From assembly GCA_003650305.1 (NCBI GenBank), contig QMOV01000014.1, positions 1 through 34,082 on the forward strand: a DNA stretch of 34,082 nucleotides. Direction: 5' to 3'. The position numbers and the translations under genes are program-made. Source of the stretch: Bacteroidota bacterium (lineage in GTDB: Bacteria > Bacteroidota > Bacteroidia > Flavobacteriales > Flavobacteriaceae). This document shows, piece by piece, positions 24,551 to 32,056 of the stretch (its first letter is position 1; each line of letters starts with the position of its first letter). The notes under the pieces were generated by a model. The model was not told the origin of the DNA. It saw only the letters and a list, made by a program, of their open reading frames with translations, and searched no databases.

Positions 24551-26992
24551 TTATCTCAATTCTGCTCCAAGCTGTTTTTCAAAGTTGGCTTGCAGCTTAC
24601 TCATAATCTTATCAATCTGCTTATCTGTAAGGGTTTTACGCTCGTCTTGTAATGTAAAACTAACCGCATAACTCTTTTTGCCTTTAGGTAAGTTTTTACC
24701 TTGATATACATCAAATAAATTAATGTCTTTTAGTAATTGATTTTCGGTTTGTTTTGCAATAGCTTGTATGTCACTAAAGTTTACTGCATCGTCAAGAAGT
24801 AATGCAAAATCACGTTTTACTGCTGGATATTTAGGAATATCTTTAAATGTAATTGCATTGTGCTTGGCAGCTTCTAAAACAGCATCCCAATTAAAATCGG
24901 CATACAAAACCTCTTGAGAGATTCCGAAATGCTTTAAAATCGATTTTTTGACCAATCCAAATTCTACAAGTTTGATTTTACTTAAGCTAAGTTGCAAGCC
25001 TTCACTAAATACATCGTTTTCAATTGTTGATTCTTTAAAACGTGTAATTCCTAAACGTTCTAAAGTTGAGATAATCGTTCCCTTTAAATAAAAGAAGTCG
25101 CTTTTTTGATCCCGATAGCTATCGGGAGGAGTCGTCCAACTATCAGTAGTTTTATTTCCTGTAACCAAAAGACTTAAATGTTTGTATTCTTCGCGATTAC
25201 CATTGTAATCATGATAAGTTTTACCAAACTCAAATAATTTTAGATTGTTCCGTTTTCTATTTAAATTATAAGATATTGCTTCTAATCCTGAAAATAATAA
25301 AGACTGTCGCATGACGGACAAATCATTGCTTAAAGGATTTAACATAATTACATTATATTCTTCTTTTAGTTGTTCGCTTAATGCAGTGTAATTTGGTGTA
25401 GTAAGCGAATTGGCCATAATCTCATAAAATCCTTGAGAGACTAATTGATTACCAATAATATTCTGCAATTTATAATCTTCAAATCTTGAAGAATTAGAAA
25501 TTGATGCGTTTAGTTTTTCGGTAGTATTTATGTTATTATAACCATACACACGCAATATTTCTTCAATAACATCAGCTTCACGTTGTACATCATTTCTGTA
25601 GGCTGGAACGGTTAATCCTAAACCTGTTTCGGTAACATTATTTACTTTAATGTCGAGTGATGTTAAAATGCGTTTTATAATTTCATGCGGAATTTCCTCA
25701 CCAATAAGGCTTGTAGCTTTATCGAAACTTAATCTTACCTGAAAGTCTTCAATTTTATTTGGGTAAATATCTACAATATCGCTTGTAATTTCTCCTCCTG
25801 CAATGTCTTGTATCAATAACGCAGCACGTTTTAAAGCATACTCTGTAATGTTTGGGTCGATACCACGCTCAAATCTAAATGAAGCATCAGTATTTAATCC
25901 ATGTCGTTTTGCACTTTTACGAATACTTACAGGATTAAAGTATGCACTTTCTAAAAAGATACTTGTTGTACTTTTAGAAACTCCAGAATCTATACCACCA
26001 AACACACCAGCGATACACATTGGTTTTTCGCCATCACATATCATTAGGTCTTCTTCATGAAGCTCACGTTCTATCTCATCTAAAGTTATAAACTTTGTAC
26101 CAGATTTAAGGGTTTTAACTTCAATTTCACCACTTTCAATTTTTGATGCATCAAATGCATGGAGTGGTTGCCCAAGCTCATGTAACACATAATTAGTAGC
26201 ATCAACAATATTATTTATTGGAGTTAGACCAATAGCTTCTAAGCGATGTTGTAACCAAGCAGGAGAGTCTTCTACTGTAAGTCCAGTAATGGTCACACCA
26301 CAATATCTAGGTGCTAAATCTTTATTTTTAACATCGACATCAATTATTAAAGTCCTGTTATCTACATGAAACGCACTAATAGATGGCGTAATGAGTTCTA
26401 AATTAACCTCTTTTTGTAAGAGACCAGCTTTTAGGTCTCGAGCTATCCCTAAATGACTCATGGCATCAGCGCGATTAGGTGTTAAACCAATTTCAAAAAC
26501 TTGGTCGTTTTCAATATCAAATATTTCAGAAGCAATAGTTCCAACTTTTATTTTTTCATCCAAAACCATGACTCCATCATGAGATTTACCAAGACCTAAT
26601 TCGTCTTCGGCGCAAATCATTCCGTGACTTTCTTCACCACGAATCTTTCCTCTTTTAATGGTCCAAGCTTCACCATCTTCAGCATACAATGTAGTTCCAA
26701 TAGTAGCTACAGGAACTTTTTGACCTTTTGCAACATTAGGTGCACCACAAACAATTTGCAAAGGTGTTTCGCCACCAATATTTACAGTTGTGAGTTTTAA
26801 TTTATCGGCATTAGGATGTTTCTTACATGTTAAAACTTCTCCAATAATTACACCTTCTAAACCACCTTTTACAGATTGATAGGATTCTATGCCTTCAACC
26901 TCTAGCCCTAAATCTGTAAGTAATTCACTTGTTTGTTCGGGAGTCCAATCTGTTTTTATGAATTGTTTTAACCAATTGTATGAAATCTTCAT
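24551..26992 (-). CDS. pheT: Phenylalanine--tRNA ligase beta subunit
   Basis: 813 aa, normal length. With PheS it charges tRNA-Phe; the beta subunit also edits mischarged tRNA. Order of domains: N-terminal KISYNWLKQFI and EMAP-like tRNA-binding domain (about 39-150, HPNADKLKLTTVN), B3/B4 editing domain (about 200-390), B5 (about 400-480), catalytic-like core, and C-terminal FDX-ACB anticodon-binding domain (from about 720, FKDIPKYPAVKRDFALLLDD). No pheS lies in the window. An 18-bp perfect palindrome encodes residues near 622-628 (PPDSYRD). The next gene downstream, the PAP2 gene, begins 4 nt after the stop. Confidence 0.97.
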   Translation of the reverse strand: MKISYNWLKQFIKTDWTPEQTSELLTDLGLEVEGIESYQSVKGGLEGVIIGEVLTCKKHPNADKLKLTTVNIGGETPLQIVCGAPNVAKGQKVPVATIGTTLYAEDGEAWTIKRGKIRGEESHGMICAEDELGLGKSHDGVMVLDEKIKVGTIASEIFDIENDQVFEIGLTPNRADAMSHLGIARDLKAGLLQKEVNLELITPSISAFHVDNRTLIIDVDVKNKDLAPRYCGVTITGLTVEDSPAWLQHRLEAIGLTPINNIVDATNYVLHELGQPLHAFDASKIESGEIEVKTLKSGTKFITLDEIERELHEEDLMICDGEKPMCIAGVFGGIDSGVSKSTTSIFLESAYFNPVSIRKSAKRHGLNTDASFRFERGIDPNITEYALKRAALLIQDIAGGEITSDIVDIYPNKIEDFQVRLSFDKATSLIGEEIPHEIIKRILTSLDIKVNNVTETGLGLTVPAYRNDVQREADVIEEILRVYGYNNINTTEKLNASISNSSRFEDYKLQNIIGNQLVSQGFYEIMANSLTTPNYTALSEQLKEEYNVIMLNPLSNDLSVMRQSLLFSGLEAISYNLNRKRNNLKLFEFGKTYHDYNGNREEYKHLSLLVTGNKTTDSWTTPPDSYRDQKSDFFYLKGTIISTLERLGITRFKESTIENDVFSEGLQLSLSKIKLVEFGLVKKSILKHFGISQEVLYADFNWDAVLEAAKHNAITFKDIPKYPAVKRDFALLLDDAVNFSDIQAIAKQTENQLLKDINLFDVYQGKNLPKGKKSYAVSFTLQDERKTLTDKQIDKIMSKLQANFEKQLGAELR
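25110..25127. repeat. TCCCGATAGCTATCGGGA palindrome inside pheT
   Basis: A perfect 18-bp palindrome, one base from the intergenic copy at 7099-7116 (AA/AG centre). In pheT it is read in frame as PPDSYRD, inside a loop segment just before the conserved KSDFFYLKG. It looks like a repeated palindrome inserted into a coding gene without breaking it. Confidence 0.8.
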
Positions 26993-27113
26993 AAACGATA
27001 AGCTGTATTTAAGTCTGTAAAGATAATAATACTTGCCTGTTAACGAAACTCTAACAATTTTTTTATGTAAGTATTTTGTTGTTTATTCGATTACCAATTT
27101 TAAAAACGATAAC

Positions 27114-28325
27114 ATGAAAAATTTTATGGTCTTTCTTTTAGCTGTTTTATTGTTTTCTTGTGTCGAAAATAATGGGGTTAAGAAACTGGAGATTGGAACG
27201 TATAGAGGCTATTTAGTAGCCCAAGACCACCAGGAAATGCCTTTTATTTTTGAAGTTATATCCGAACATAAATTAAATATTTACAATGCAGAAGAAGTTA
27301 TTGAGGTGGACGAAATAGAGTATGTAAACGACTCTGTATATATTAAGTTGCCTTATTTTGAAACACTTATTGCTGCTAAGTTTGAAGGCAATAATTTTAA
27401 AGGACAATGGATAGAAGAAGACCGAGATAGGAGTGTGGCAATTGTTGCAGAATATAATAAAACACAACGCTTTGCTGAAACTAAAACAGAAAATGCTATT
27501 GATGTATCTGGAGTTTGGGAAGTAGCGTTTAACGATTACGGAAGACGCTATCCTTCTAAAGGTGTGTTTGAGCAAGAAGGCAATATCGTTACAGGAACCT
27601 TTAGAACTCCTTCTGGAGATTATCGTTTTCTTGAAGGTGTTGTAGATGCCGATACCTTAAAGATCTCTACTTTTGATGGTGCACATGCATTTTTGTTTAA
27701 AGCACATGTAAGCGATTCTACAATGCTTGGCGATTTTTATTCAGGAAACCACTCTAAAGAAACCTTTGTTGCAAAGCGTAATGCTAATTTTGAATTGCCT
27801 GATGCAAACACTTTAACGTTTATAAATGAAGGCTACGATACGTTTAATTTTTCGTTTCCAGATATCGAAGGTAATATGGTATCGTTTACAGACCAGCGTT
27901 TTAAAAATAAAGTAGTGTTGGTACAGTTAATGGGATCGTATTGCCCTAATTGTTTAGATGAAAGTAAATTTTATTCAAAGTTTTACGAGGCTAATAAAGA
28001 TAAGGGTTTAGAGATTATTGCTTTAGCATTTGAAAATGCCAAAACCAAAGCAAAAGCCATAAAAGGGATTAAGCGCATGAAAGCACGTGTTGGTATGAAT
28101 TACCCTATTTTATTGGCGCAAATAGGGACAAACGATAAAGGTAAAGCACAAGAAAAAATGCCAATGTTAAACAAAGTGCTATCTTATCCTACAACCATTT
28201 TTATAGATAAAAAAGGCTTGGTAAGAAAAATACATACAGGCTTTAATGGACCTGCAACTGGAGAAAAGTATATAAGTTTTAAAAAGGAGTTTACAGAATT
28301 TATTGATACACTTTTAGCGGAATAA
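27114..28325 (+). CDS. TlpA-like thioredoxin-domain lipoprotein
   Basis: 403 aa from ATG 27114; a TTG frame start at 27033 is rejected because it lies outside the signal peptide. The lipobox is LLFSC (Cys14). A two-part beta domain (about 20-230, with KLEIGTYRGYLVAQDH and GTFRTPSGDYRFLEG) precedes a TlpA/ResA-type redox domain with GSYCPNC, Cys277 and Cys280. The cis-Pro loop is LSYPTTIFIDKKGLV. The domain would be an envelope disulfide reductase, perhaps for cytochrome maturation; this is an inference from the fold. It is divergent from pheT. Its last codons are part of the 33-bp direct repeat. Confidence 0.88.
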   Translation: MKNFMVFLLAVLLFSCVENNGVKKLEIGTYRGYLVAQDHQEMPFIFEVISEHKLNIYNAEEVIEVDEIEYVNDSVYIKLPYFETLIAAKFEGNNFKGQWIEEDRDRSVAIVAEYNKTQRFAETKTENAIDVSGVWEVAFNDYGRRYPSKGVFEQEGNIVTGTFRTPSGDYRFLEGVVDADTLKISTFDGAHAFLFKAHVSDSTMLGDFYSGNHSKETFVAKRNANFELPDANTLTFINEGYDTFNFSFPDIEGNMVSFTDQRFKNKVVLVQLMGSYCPNCLDESKFYSKFYEANKDKGLEIIALAFENAKTKAKAIKGIKRMKARVGMNYPILLAQIGTNDKGKAQEKMPMLNKVLSYPTTIFIDKKGLVRKIHTGFNGPATGEKYISFKKEFTEFIDTLLAE

Positions 28326-28344
28326 ATTTTAAATAGCGCTTATC
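28312..28344. repeat. Left copy of 33-bp direct repeat (TlpA gene 3' end)
   Basis: Contains the last codons of the TlpA gene (L A E stop) and 20 bp of downstream sequence. It matches 29179-29211 at 30 of 33 positions. The copies are 867 bp apart and enclose the SDR gene. Confidence 0.85.
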
Positions 28345-28412
28345 TATGGACTAAACATACCAGAGGTCATTGAAACTTAAGTGTTTTAACATCTCTTTTT
28401 ATACGAAAAGGC

Positions 28413-29165
28413 TTAGTGTAAATAGCTTGCAGCATTTATATCTATAGTTGTGCCAGTCGCATGATCTGCTAATCCACTTGCTAATAATGTAACAATTGGT
28501 GCAATATCTTTGGGTTCAGTAAATCTATCAAATGACAGATCTTTTAAAATATACTCTTCTCCATGCTCTTCAATTGTTTTTTGTATCATATCAGTTTTAA
28601 CCCAGCCAGGCGCTAATACAAAGCAGGTAATACCATCCTTACCAAACTCCTTTGCTATTGATTTACTTAATGAAACCACTCCTCCTTTTGATGCTGCATA
28701 AGCTAGAAATTTTGCCGTCTCTCCTCTAAAAGCTGAACGAGAAGCCATATTGATTATTCTTCCGCATTTTCTAGTTTTAAAATGTTGAATGGCTAAGTTA
28801 CAGAGGATACCAATTGCTCTTAAGTTTATCGACATTGTTTTATCCCATTCGTTAACCCAATTTTTACTATTTAATGGAGACGATATTGCAATTCCTGCAT
28901 TATTTACAATTACATCAATATGGCCAAATTCTTTTAGTACACTATTGAATAACATTTCGCATTCAATAGGATCTTCCAAATCTGCCTTAAATATTTTTGA
29001 CTTATTACCTATACTCTGCATAACTGTTTCAGCCGATTCTTTATCATTGTTATAATGTATTGCAATTCTTGCACCAGATTTACCTAATTCTTTTGAAATA
29101 GCTGCACCTATTCCACGACTGGCACCTGTAACCAGGATATTTTTTGTGTGTAAGTCAATTTTCAT
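28413..29165 (-). CDS. Short-chain dehydrogenase/reductase, FabG-like
   Basis: 250 aa from ATG 29165 (TTG 29174 is less likely). NAD(P)-binding TGASRGIG at about 12-19, the NNAG motif at about 90-93, Ser in NMASRSAF, and YAASKGGVVSLSKS with the catalytic Tyr and Lys. Ends DINAASYLH. Similar to 3-oxoacyl-ACP reductases and other FabG-like SDRs, but no fab genes are nearby, so the substrate is unknown. It lies between two copies of a 33-bp direct repeat, which suggests insertion of this segment into a TlpA-gene 3' flank. Confidence 0.92.
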   Translation of the reverse strand: MKIDLHTKNILVTGASRGIGAAISKELGKSGARIAIHYNNDKESAETVMQSIGNKSKIFKADLEDPIECEMLFNSVLKEFGHIDVIVNNAGIAISSPLNSKNWVNEWDKTMSINLRAIGILCNLAIQHFKTRKCGRIINMASRSAFRGETAKFLAYAASKGGVVSLSKSIAKEFGKDGITCFVLAPGWVKTDMIQKTIEEHGEEYILKDLSFDRFTEPKDIAPIVTLLASGLADHATGTTIDINAASYLH

Positions 29166-29178
29166 AATTGTCAAAATA

Positions 29179-29211
29179 TTTTAGCTGAATAAATTTTAAA
29201 TAAGGCTTATC
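29179..29211. repeat. Right copy of 33-bp direct repeat (fossil TlpA gene 3' end)
   Basis: Reads TTTTAGCTGAATAAATTTTA, then AATAAGGCTTATC. It differs from 28312-28344 at three positions. The bases corresponding to the coding part keep the codons L A E and a stop, with a synonymous Ala codon change (GCG to GCT), so it looks like a duplicated gene end. Confidence 0.85.
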
Positions 29212-29345
29212 GTCTCGTATAACGTTTCTTAACGGATTTAAATCTTTAAATATTCCGCCTTTTTCTTCAAAACTACAAAGAAAGGTTGGATTCTCCAGCA
29301 GGAAATTCAGCCGTTACGAACGTTATGCGTTGTTGTACGCTGGCT
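29206..29345. mobile_element. Imperfect inverted-repeat element, possibly MITE-like
   Basis: Left arm ATAACGTT (29219-29226), TCTT, AACGG (29231-29235). Right arm CCGTT (29311-29315), ACG, AACGTTAT (29319-29326), followed by gcgttgttgtacgc. About 108 bp are bounded by these arms, and the interior has no ORF. Similar elements ending in GTTGT(A/G)CGC occur between flavobacterial genes, from memory. It resembles an attC in having a folded imperfect inverted repeat, but the core-site rules are not met. Confidence 0.6.
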
Positions 29346-29346
29346 T

Positions 29347-29922
29347 TTATCTTAAAAATTTAATTTGAGGATAATACATCAAATCTTTTTCATTACTAAT
29401 TCTTAATGTATTTAATAATACATAAATTAAATTAATGAAATACATAAATCCAGTCACAGTAAAGACTATGCTTAAAGTAAGACTTTCTAAAAGTCCGATT
29501 TTTGAAAGGAGAAACAATAAAAAAGGAATAAAGAACAGAAGTATTGTCCATGTTATCTCAAAGTTAATCACATCTCTTCCTAATTTTTTGATGTTTTTGA
29601 TTTTGTCTTTTCTTGATGTCCATAATATGAATGGCACTAAAATCCCAAGCATTGGAAAAAACAAAAATGTAAGTGCAGAAAGATTTAGAAATATCAAATA
29701 TCTTTTGTCCTCTTTTATTACCCAATCAATTAATTCATCTGGATTTACATTCAATGCATTTGATAATCGTTTGAGTGAGTCTCCAGTTGGATTTGTATCG
29801 CCATTTTCAATCCGTTGAATAGTTCTTAAACTTAGACCTGATTCATCGGCAAGAACTTCTTGAGACTTACCTTTTTGATTTCTTAATTCTTTTAATCTTA
29901 TTGCTAAGTGGTTCTTATTCAT
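29347..29922 (-). CDS. XRE-HTH regulator fused to DUF4870-like membrane domain
   Basis: 191 aa. HTH_3 at about 8-62 (IRLKELRNQKGKSQEVLADESGLSLRTIQRIENGDTNPTGDSLKRLSNALNV). A hydrophobic C-terminal half has three or four predicted membrane segments, with LGILVPFILWTSRKDKIKNIKKLGRDVINFEITW, which matches the DUF4870 pattern. It is therefore a membrane-tethered DNA-binding protein. Its first codons overlap the last codons of the preceding membrane-protein gene by 8 bp, so both are cotranslated. It ends beside the inverted-repeat element. Confidence 0.85.
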   Translation of the reverse strand: MNKNHLAIRLKELRNQKGKSQEVLADESGLSLRTIQRIENGDTNPTGDSLKRLSNALNVNPDELIDWVIKEDKRYLIFLNLSALTFLFFPMLGILVPFILWTSRKDKIKNIKKLGRDVINFEITWTILLFFIPFLLFLLSKIGLLESLTLSIVFTVTGFMYFINLIYVLLNTLRISNEKDLMYYPQIKFLR

Positions 29923-30406
29923 TTTCTATAGTATTAGTTTTCATTGCTACAGTTTTTTTGTTTCGCATGATAGCAAGTGTTATTGAACCCAGTAAAAATC
30001 CAGGGATAATTTGAATCAGAGAACCGTAAACCACTTGATTTAATATTGCTTGTGCAAAATTATTAAAATAAAAGCCATAATGAGTTCCTATTTCCCATTT
30101 AGTATCAATCCACCAAAGTATAGAGACAGGAAATCTTGAAATTGGTGAAAATATAATTAAACTTAAAAGGAGTAATAGATATGGGTGTTTTTCATTATAT
30201 AATTTAATCCCCCAGTAAATGGCAAATACCAATGATAACCATAGTAATCCAATAATGAAAATAACACTTTCTGGTAGTCCAGAAAGTTCAAGGAAAAAAC
30301 GAATTGGTGTAACAAACAACGCAACTATTATTGGTGTTTTTGCAAGGCTAAGTGCATGTTGAAATATTGTTTTTCGAGTTGTTACTTCTTTTTCTTTATT
30401 CTTCAT
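29915..30406 (-). CDS. Hypothetical four-helix membrane protein
   Basis: 163 aa from ATG 30406; a longer frame to 30490 has no initiation support and runs over the promoter and operator sites. It has about four membrane segments (IIVALFVTPIRFFLEL, VIFIIGLLWLSLVFAIYW, LLLLLSLIIFSPIS, and QIIPGFLLGSITLAIM), and short loops. No family is recognised. It overlaps the regulator gene by 8 bp, so the pair forms a module like 22539-23206, but with gene order reversed. No function can be given. Confidence 0.75.
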   Translation of the reverse strand: MKNKEKEVTTRKTIFQHALSLAKTPIIVALFVTPIRFFLELSGLPESVIFIIGLLWLSLVFAIYWGIKLYNEKHPYLLLLLSLIIFSPISRFPVSILWWIDTKWEIGTHYGFYFNNFAQAILNQVVYGSLIQIIPGFLLGSITLAIMRNKKTVAMKTNTIENE

Positions 30407-30431
30407 TGTATAGATGTTTTTTTGTTCGAAA

Positions 30432-30490
30432 CAAAAGTACTTCAGTGTACCGACATTGATGACGTCATAGTTATGACATCTTTGCGTCAT
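30432..30490 (-). promoter_or_regulatory. Promoter with GTCAT/ATGAC half-sites for the second XRE module
   Basis: A minus-strand TACTTTTG (30439-30432) fits TANNTTTG 26 bp upstream of the ATG; its -33 position holds CAT, not TTG. Next to it lies ATGACGTCAT (30459-30468), a perfect palindrome, then ATGAC (30473-30477) and GTCAT (30486-30490). Four half-sites occupy 32 bp over the -33 region and upstream. They may bind the encoded regulator or another dimeric protein. Confidence 0.55.
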
Positions 30491-30847
30491 CTATGCTACA
30501 TCCTTTAAAAGCAGACAAATAAATAGTCTTTTTTGTTTGGGGATGAAGAATTAATGAGTTGAAAAATCAGAATGAAACTTCATTTTCAGCTTGCGTAGAA
30601 AGGTTAAGAGATATTCAGTTTCAATTGATTATATCGTCCGATACTGAAACAAGTTCAGCATAAATAAGCGAAGTTAGTTTTTTAAATTTAAGATTCAATT
30701 TAAATATTAATGATTTTGAAACGAGATATAACTGCAAATTAATTACACGCCATATTTCTTAAAGAATAGTTAATTAACAATACTCTAACAAGACCCAGTT
30801 TTATAAGTGGCTACTTTAGTGCTATAACAATCAAACAAAAATTTCTT
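30491..30847. other. Gene-free intergenic region
   Basis: No ORF of note on either strand. It holds small palindromes, AATGAA-AC-TTCATT (30571-30584) and TTCAGT/ACTGAA (30614-30619, 30643-30648), which may be terminator remnants or regulatory. Promoters of the second XRE module (left) and the DUF2911 gene (right) lie at its borders. No consensus promoter was found for the latter. Confidence 0.5.
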
Positions 30848-31960
30848 ATGAAAAAAATCAATCATTATCTAACCCTCGGAACATTGGTAATGTCTTTGTT
30901 TCTTTTAACAATTGATGCTAATGCACAATTAAAAACACCTAGAGGAAGCCAAAATGCTTCTGTAACACAAACTGTTGGAATTTCAAAAATTCATATTAAT
31001 TACTCAAGACCAAGTGTAAATGATCGCGAGATTTGGGGAAAATTAGTGCCTTATGGCATGAACAATCTCGGATTTGGAACAGCTAAAGAATCGCCTTGGA
31101 GAGCTGGAGCCAACGAAAACACAATTATTAAATTTACAAGCGATGTAACTATTGAAGGTCAGCCTTTAGCAGCAGGAAAATATGGATTGCATATGATTGT
31201 GCATGAAGATAATAAGGCAACAGTTATTTTCTCAAAAAACCACACAGCTTGGGGAAGTTTCTTTTATGAGCCAACCGAAGATGCTTTACGAGTTGATGTA
31301 CAAACTAATGCTATTCCGCATACCGAACAATTAACCTTTGACTTTATTAATGTTGATGCTACTTCTGCAACGGCTGTACTTAATTGGGAGCAAAAACAAA
31401 TTCCTTTTAAAGTTGAGGTAGATGTTACTAACATTGTACTAGCAGATATTAGACATAAACTACAAAATCAGCCAGGATTTAATCGTCAAACTTGGGAACA
31501 AGCAGCTAATTTTTCATTGAATAATGGTGGCGATTTAGATGAGGCTTTAGGCTGGATTAATGGTGCTATTGCTGGACAATTTTTCAGTCAAAAAACATTT
31601 GCTAATCTTCAAATTAAATCTAACATTCTTGTAAAGCAAAGTAAAGAAGATGAAGCAGTTGCAATTATGGATAAAGCTTTGCCTCTGGCAACTATTTTTC
31701 AAGTACACCAATATGGAAGAACACTAATTGGTCTTGGTAAAAAAGATAAGGCTTTAGAAGTGTATAAAATGAATGCCGAAAAGAATAAAGACACTTGGCC
31801 TGTACATTATGGATTAGCGAGAGCATATTCTGCTTTAGGTAATTATAGCACTGCACTTACTCATTTAAATAAGGCATTAGAGAATGCACCTAATGCTGCA
31901 AGTAAGGGTAGAGTACAAGCTAATATCGATAAACTTGAAAAAGGAGAAGATATCAATTAA
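30848..31960 (+). CDS. DUF2911 domain protein with TPR repeats
   Basis: 370 aa with a signal peptide (MKKINHYLTLGTLVMSLFLLTIDANAQ). The DUF2911 domain (about 30-200) shows SVTQTVGISKIHINYSRPSVNDREIWGKLVPYG, PWRAGANENTIIKF, LAAGKYGLHMIV and WGSFFYEPTEDALRV, which are family hallmarks. The C-terminal 160 residues hold two or three TPR-like helical pairs (LDEALGWINGAIAGQFF, EDEAVAIMDKALPLATIF, YSTALTHLNKALENAPNA). It is exported and probably periplasmic. The function is unknown; the TPR part suggests protein binding. A hairpin terminator follows. Confidence 0.92.
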   Translation: MKKINHYLTLGTLVMSLFLLTIDANAQLKTPRGSQNASVTQTVGISKIHINYSRPSVNDREIWGKLVPYGMNNLGFGTAKESPWRAGANENTIIKFTSDVTIEGQPLAAGKYGLHMIVHEDNKATVIFSKNHTAWGSFFYEPTEDALRVDVQTNAIPHTEQLTFDFINVDATSATAVLNWEQKQIPFKVEVDVTNIVLADIRHKLQNQPGFNRQTWEQAANFSLNNGGDLDEALGWINGAIAGQFFSQKTFANLQIKSNILVKQSKEDEAVAIMDKALPLATIFQVHQYGRTLIGLGKKDKALEVYKMNAEKNKDTWPVHYGLARAYSALGNYSTALTHLNKALENAPNAASKGRVQANIDKLEKGEDIN

Positions 31961-31984
31961 AACACGAATAGTTTTTCTGTTTTG

Positions 31985-32027
31985 AAGCTCAGCTTCCAAA
32001 ATTTTTTGGAATAGTTAAGCTTTTTTC
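31985..32027. terminator. Hairpin between DUF2911 and recG genes
   Basis: Inner palindrome TTCCAAAATTTTTTGGAA (31994-32011) and outer arms AAGCT (31985-31989) and AGCTT (32018-32022), followed by a T-run on the plus strand. On the minus strand the mirror has A-rich sequence before it. It lies between convergent genes and is likely a terminator. Confidence 0.75.
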
Positions 32028-32056
32028 TGTGTTAATATTTTCCTTTTTCTAAGTCT

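Noticed and set aside
28312-29211. attL/attR of an integrative element
   Set aside because: The enclosed segment has no integrase and only one metabolic gene. A duplicated gene end explains the repeat better.
29206-29345. Integron attC site
   Set aside because: The folded shape is similar, but the ends do not follow RYYYAAC ... GTTRRRY, and no integrase or cassette array is present.
30491-30847. A small protein gene in the 357-bp gap
   Set aside because: The only ATG frames close within a few codons. I see no sequence that resembles a known short protein.
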